A DNA stretch of 6,178 nucleotides. Source: Erysipelotrichaceae bacterium (GTDB lineage: Bacteria > Bacillota_I > Bacilli_A > Erysipelotrichales > Coprobacillaceae). Below the pieces are notes generated by a model. The model was given only the letters and a program-made list of their open reading frames with translations, did no database searches and was not told where the DNA came from. This document shows, in pieces, positions 5,515 to 6,178 of this stretch; the first letter of the stretch is position 1; every line of letters starts with the position of its first letter. Location: positions 1-6,178 of the forward strand of contig JAJQDJ010000199.1 of assembly GCA_021202205.1 (NCBI GenBank). Direction: 5' to 3'. The translations under genes were made by a program, and so were the position numbers.

Positions 5515-6119
5515 ACGTTTTCCTCCTTCATTTTCTCTTGGGCTTCATTAATATTATGATAACCATACAATTTCACTGTTTCTTTCATAATTTCAGTTAC
5601 AATATTTTGCTTATGATTCATCATTTCTACCAACATTTTACCATACAAATACAAGCTTTGAGAAGAATAAGTTAATAATTCACCTCTTAAATATGTTTCA
5701 AAAGAAGTTTCTTCTTTTTCATCTTCATAACTATGTGTCATTCTTGATAAAGATGCTAATATAGGATATTGTTGATTAAACTCTTCTTTCATATTAACTT
5801 CTATTTGACATATGGCATTAATAATATCCAATTTATCTTGTTGAATAACAGGTAGCTGATCAGCAATTGTTTCATAATATACAGGATCACTGCTTGCCAT
5901 CATATAACCATATTTTTCTGTAATGGGATTTCTACCTAAAGCTTGATATTGTTTTAAATCATAAAGGTAGCTTTCTAGTACTTCATCATTGTAAACACTA
6001 AATTGAGCCAGACGATATTTTTCAAAGTTTTCATAATCATCCTGGCATTTAGATCGACCATCAATATGCAATGTAGCTTGCATAAATTGCCATTCTAATT
6101 GTATAATTTCATCTATCAT
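5511..6119 (-). CDS. DUF4125 family protein
   Basis: A 202-residue soluble protein matching DUF4125. The family's recognisable start is present: 'IIQLEWQFMQ', then 'GRSKCQDDYENFEKYRLAQF' near residues 21-40, followed by 'LYDLKQYQALGRNPITEKYGYMM' split around 53-75. The rest is helical and acidic, with 'GELLTYSSQSLYLYG' near 146-160. There is no signal peptide or membrane segment. The function of the family is unknown. Members are common in gut Bacillota. GAGGAG lies 7 nt before the ATG at 6119. The stop codon overlaps the ATG of the ROK kinase by 4 bp, so the two proteins are probably made together, and a link to carbohydrate use is a guess from position only. A strong dyad lies just upstream. 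Confidence 0.88.
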   Translation of the reverse strand: MIDEIIQLEWQFMQATLHIDGRSKCQDDYENFEKYRLAQFSVYNDEVLESYLYDLKQYQALGRNPITEKYGYMMASSDPVYYETIADQLPVIQQDKLDIINAICQIEVNMKEEFNQQYPILASLSRMTHSYEDEKEETSFETYLRGELLTYSSQSLYLYGKMLVEMMNHKQNIVTEIMKETVKLYGYHNINEAQEKMKEENV

Positions 6120-6146
6120 TGTACTTCTCCTCGTATAATAAGTATA

Positions 6147-6175
6147 GTAAGATATATATCAGGTATATACCTTAC
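6147..6175 (-). promoter_or_regulatory. Candidate operator: long inverted repeat upstream of DUF4125-ROK-PspC
   Basis: On the minus strand GTAAGGTATATA (6164-6175) and TATATATCTTAC (6147-6158) are inverted repeats matching at 11 of 12 positions around a 5-bp centre. Two perfect smaller palindromes overlap it: AGGTATATACCT (6161-6172) and GATATATATC (6151-6160). No T tract follows, so it is not a terminator of the upstream gene. It lies 28 bp before the ATG at 6119, next to possible -10 sequences (TATACT 6141-6146 and TATTAT 6135-6140). I could not find a good -35 at the right distance. Binding of a dimeric repressor (GntR/YtrA- or PadR-like) is possible but unproven. Confidence 0.5.
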
Positions 6176-6178
6176 AGT

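Overview
The window comes from an AT-rich genome. Strong GGAGG-type ribosome binding sites, a B. subtilis-like MazF, a DUF975 protein and a DUF4125/ROK-kinase pair point to a low-GC Bacillota. The look of the proteins suggests an anaerobic gut member of the Erysipelotrichia (Coprobacillus/Catenibacterium-like), but that placement is an impression and was not computed. Every convincing gene lies on the minus strand, so transcription runs from high to low coordinates.

Reading in the direction of transcription, there are four blocks. (1) 6178-4391: a possible operator dyad, then a DUF4125 protein, a ROK-family fructokinase (4-bp ATGA overlap with the DUF4125 gene) and a small PspC-domain membrane protein, closed by a hairpin. 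(2) 4387-2868: a MerR-type promoter with a 19-bp spacer and an operator between the -35 and -10, then a MerR regulator, a DUF362 protein (14-bp overlap) and an aldo/keto reductase that is cut off after about 58 codons. The regulator has a cysteine where the aldehyde/thiol-stress (AdhR/NmlR-like) members have one, so this looks like a small self-regulated redox or electrophile-response operon whose last enzyme is destroyed. (3) 2923-2102: the remnant of an IS200/IS605-type element, with the C-terminal two thirds of a TnpB (no zinc ribbon, no RuvC-I half) followed by the structured 3' end that in such elements carries the omega/reRNA scaffold and the right end. Its upstream edge is fused to the aldo/keto reductase within a few shared bases. 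(4) 2069-82: a MazF/EndoA-type toxin gene with no antitoxin beside it, then a DUF975 multi-pass membrane protein and a CPBP (Abi) intramembrane protease. The last two have their own promoter inside the end of mazF, and a good intrinsic terminator closes the block.

The points most worth following are the reductase/TnpB fusion, the omega-RNA-like right end that reads directly into the leader of an orphan mazF, the 19-bp-spacer MerR promoter, and the near-perfect dyad upstream of the DUF4125 gene. I found no CRISPR array, tRNA or rRNA, and no clear new defence system.
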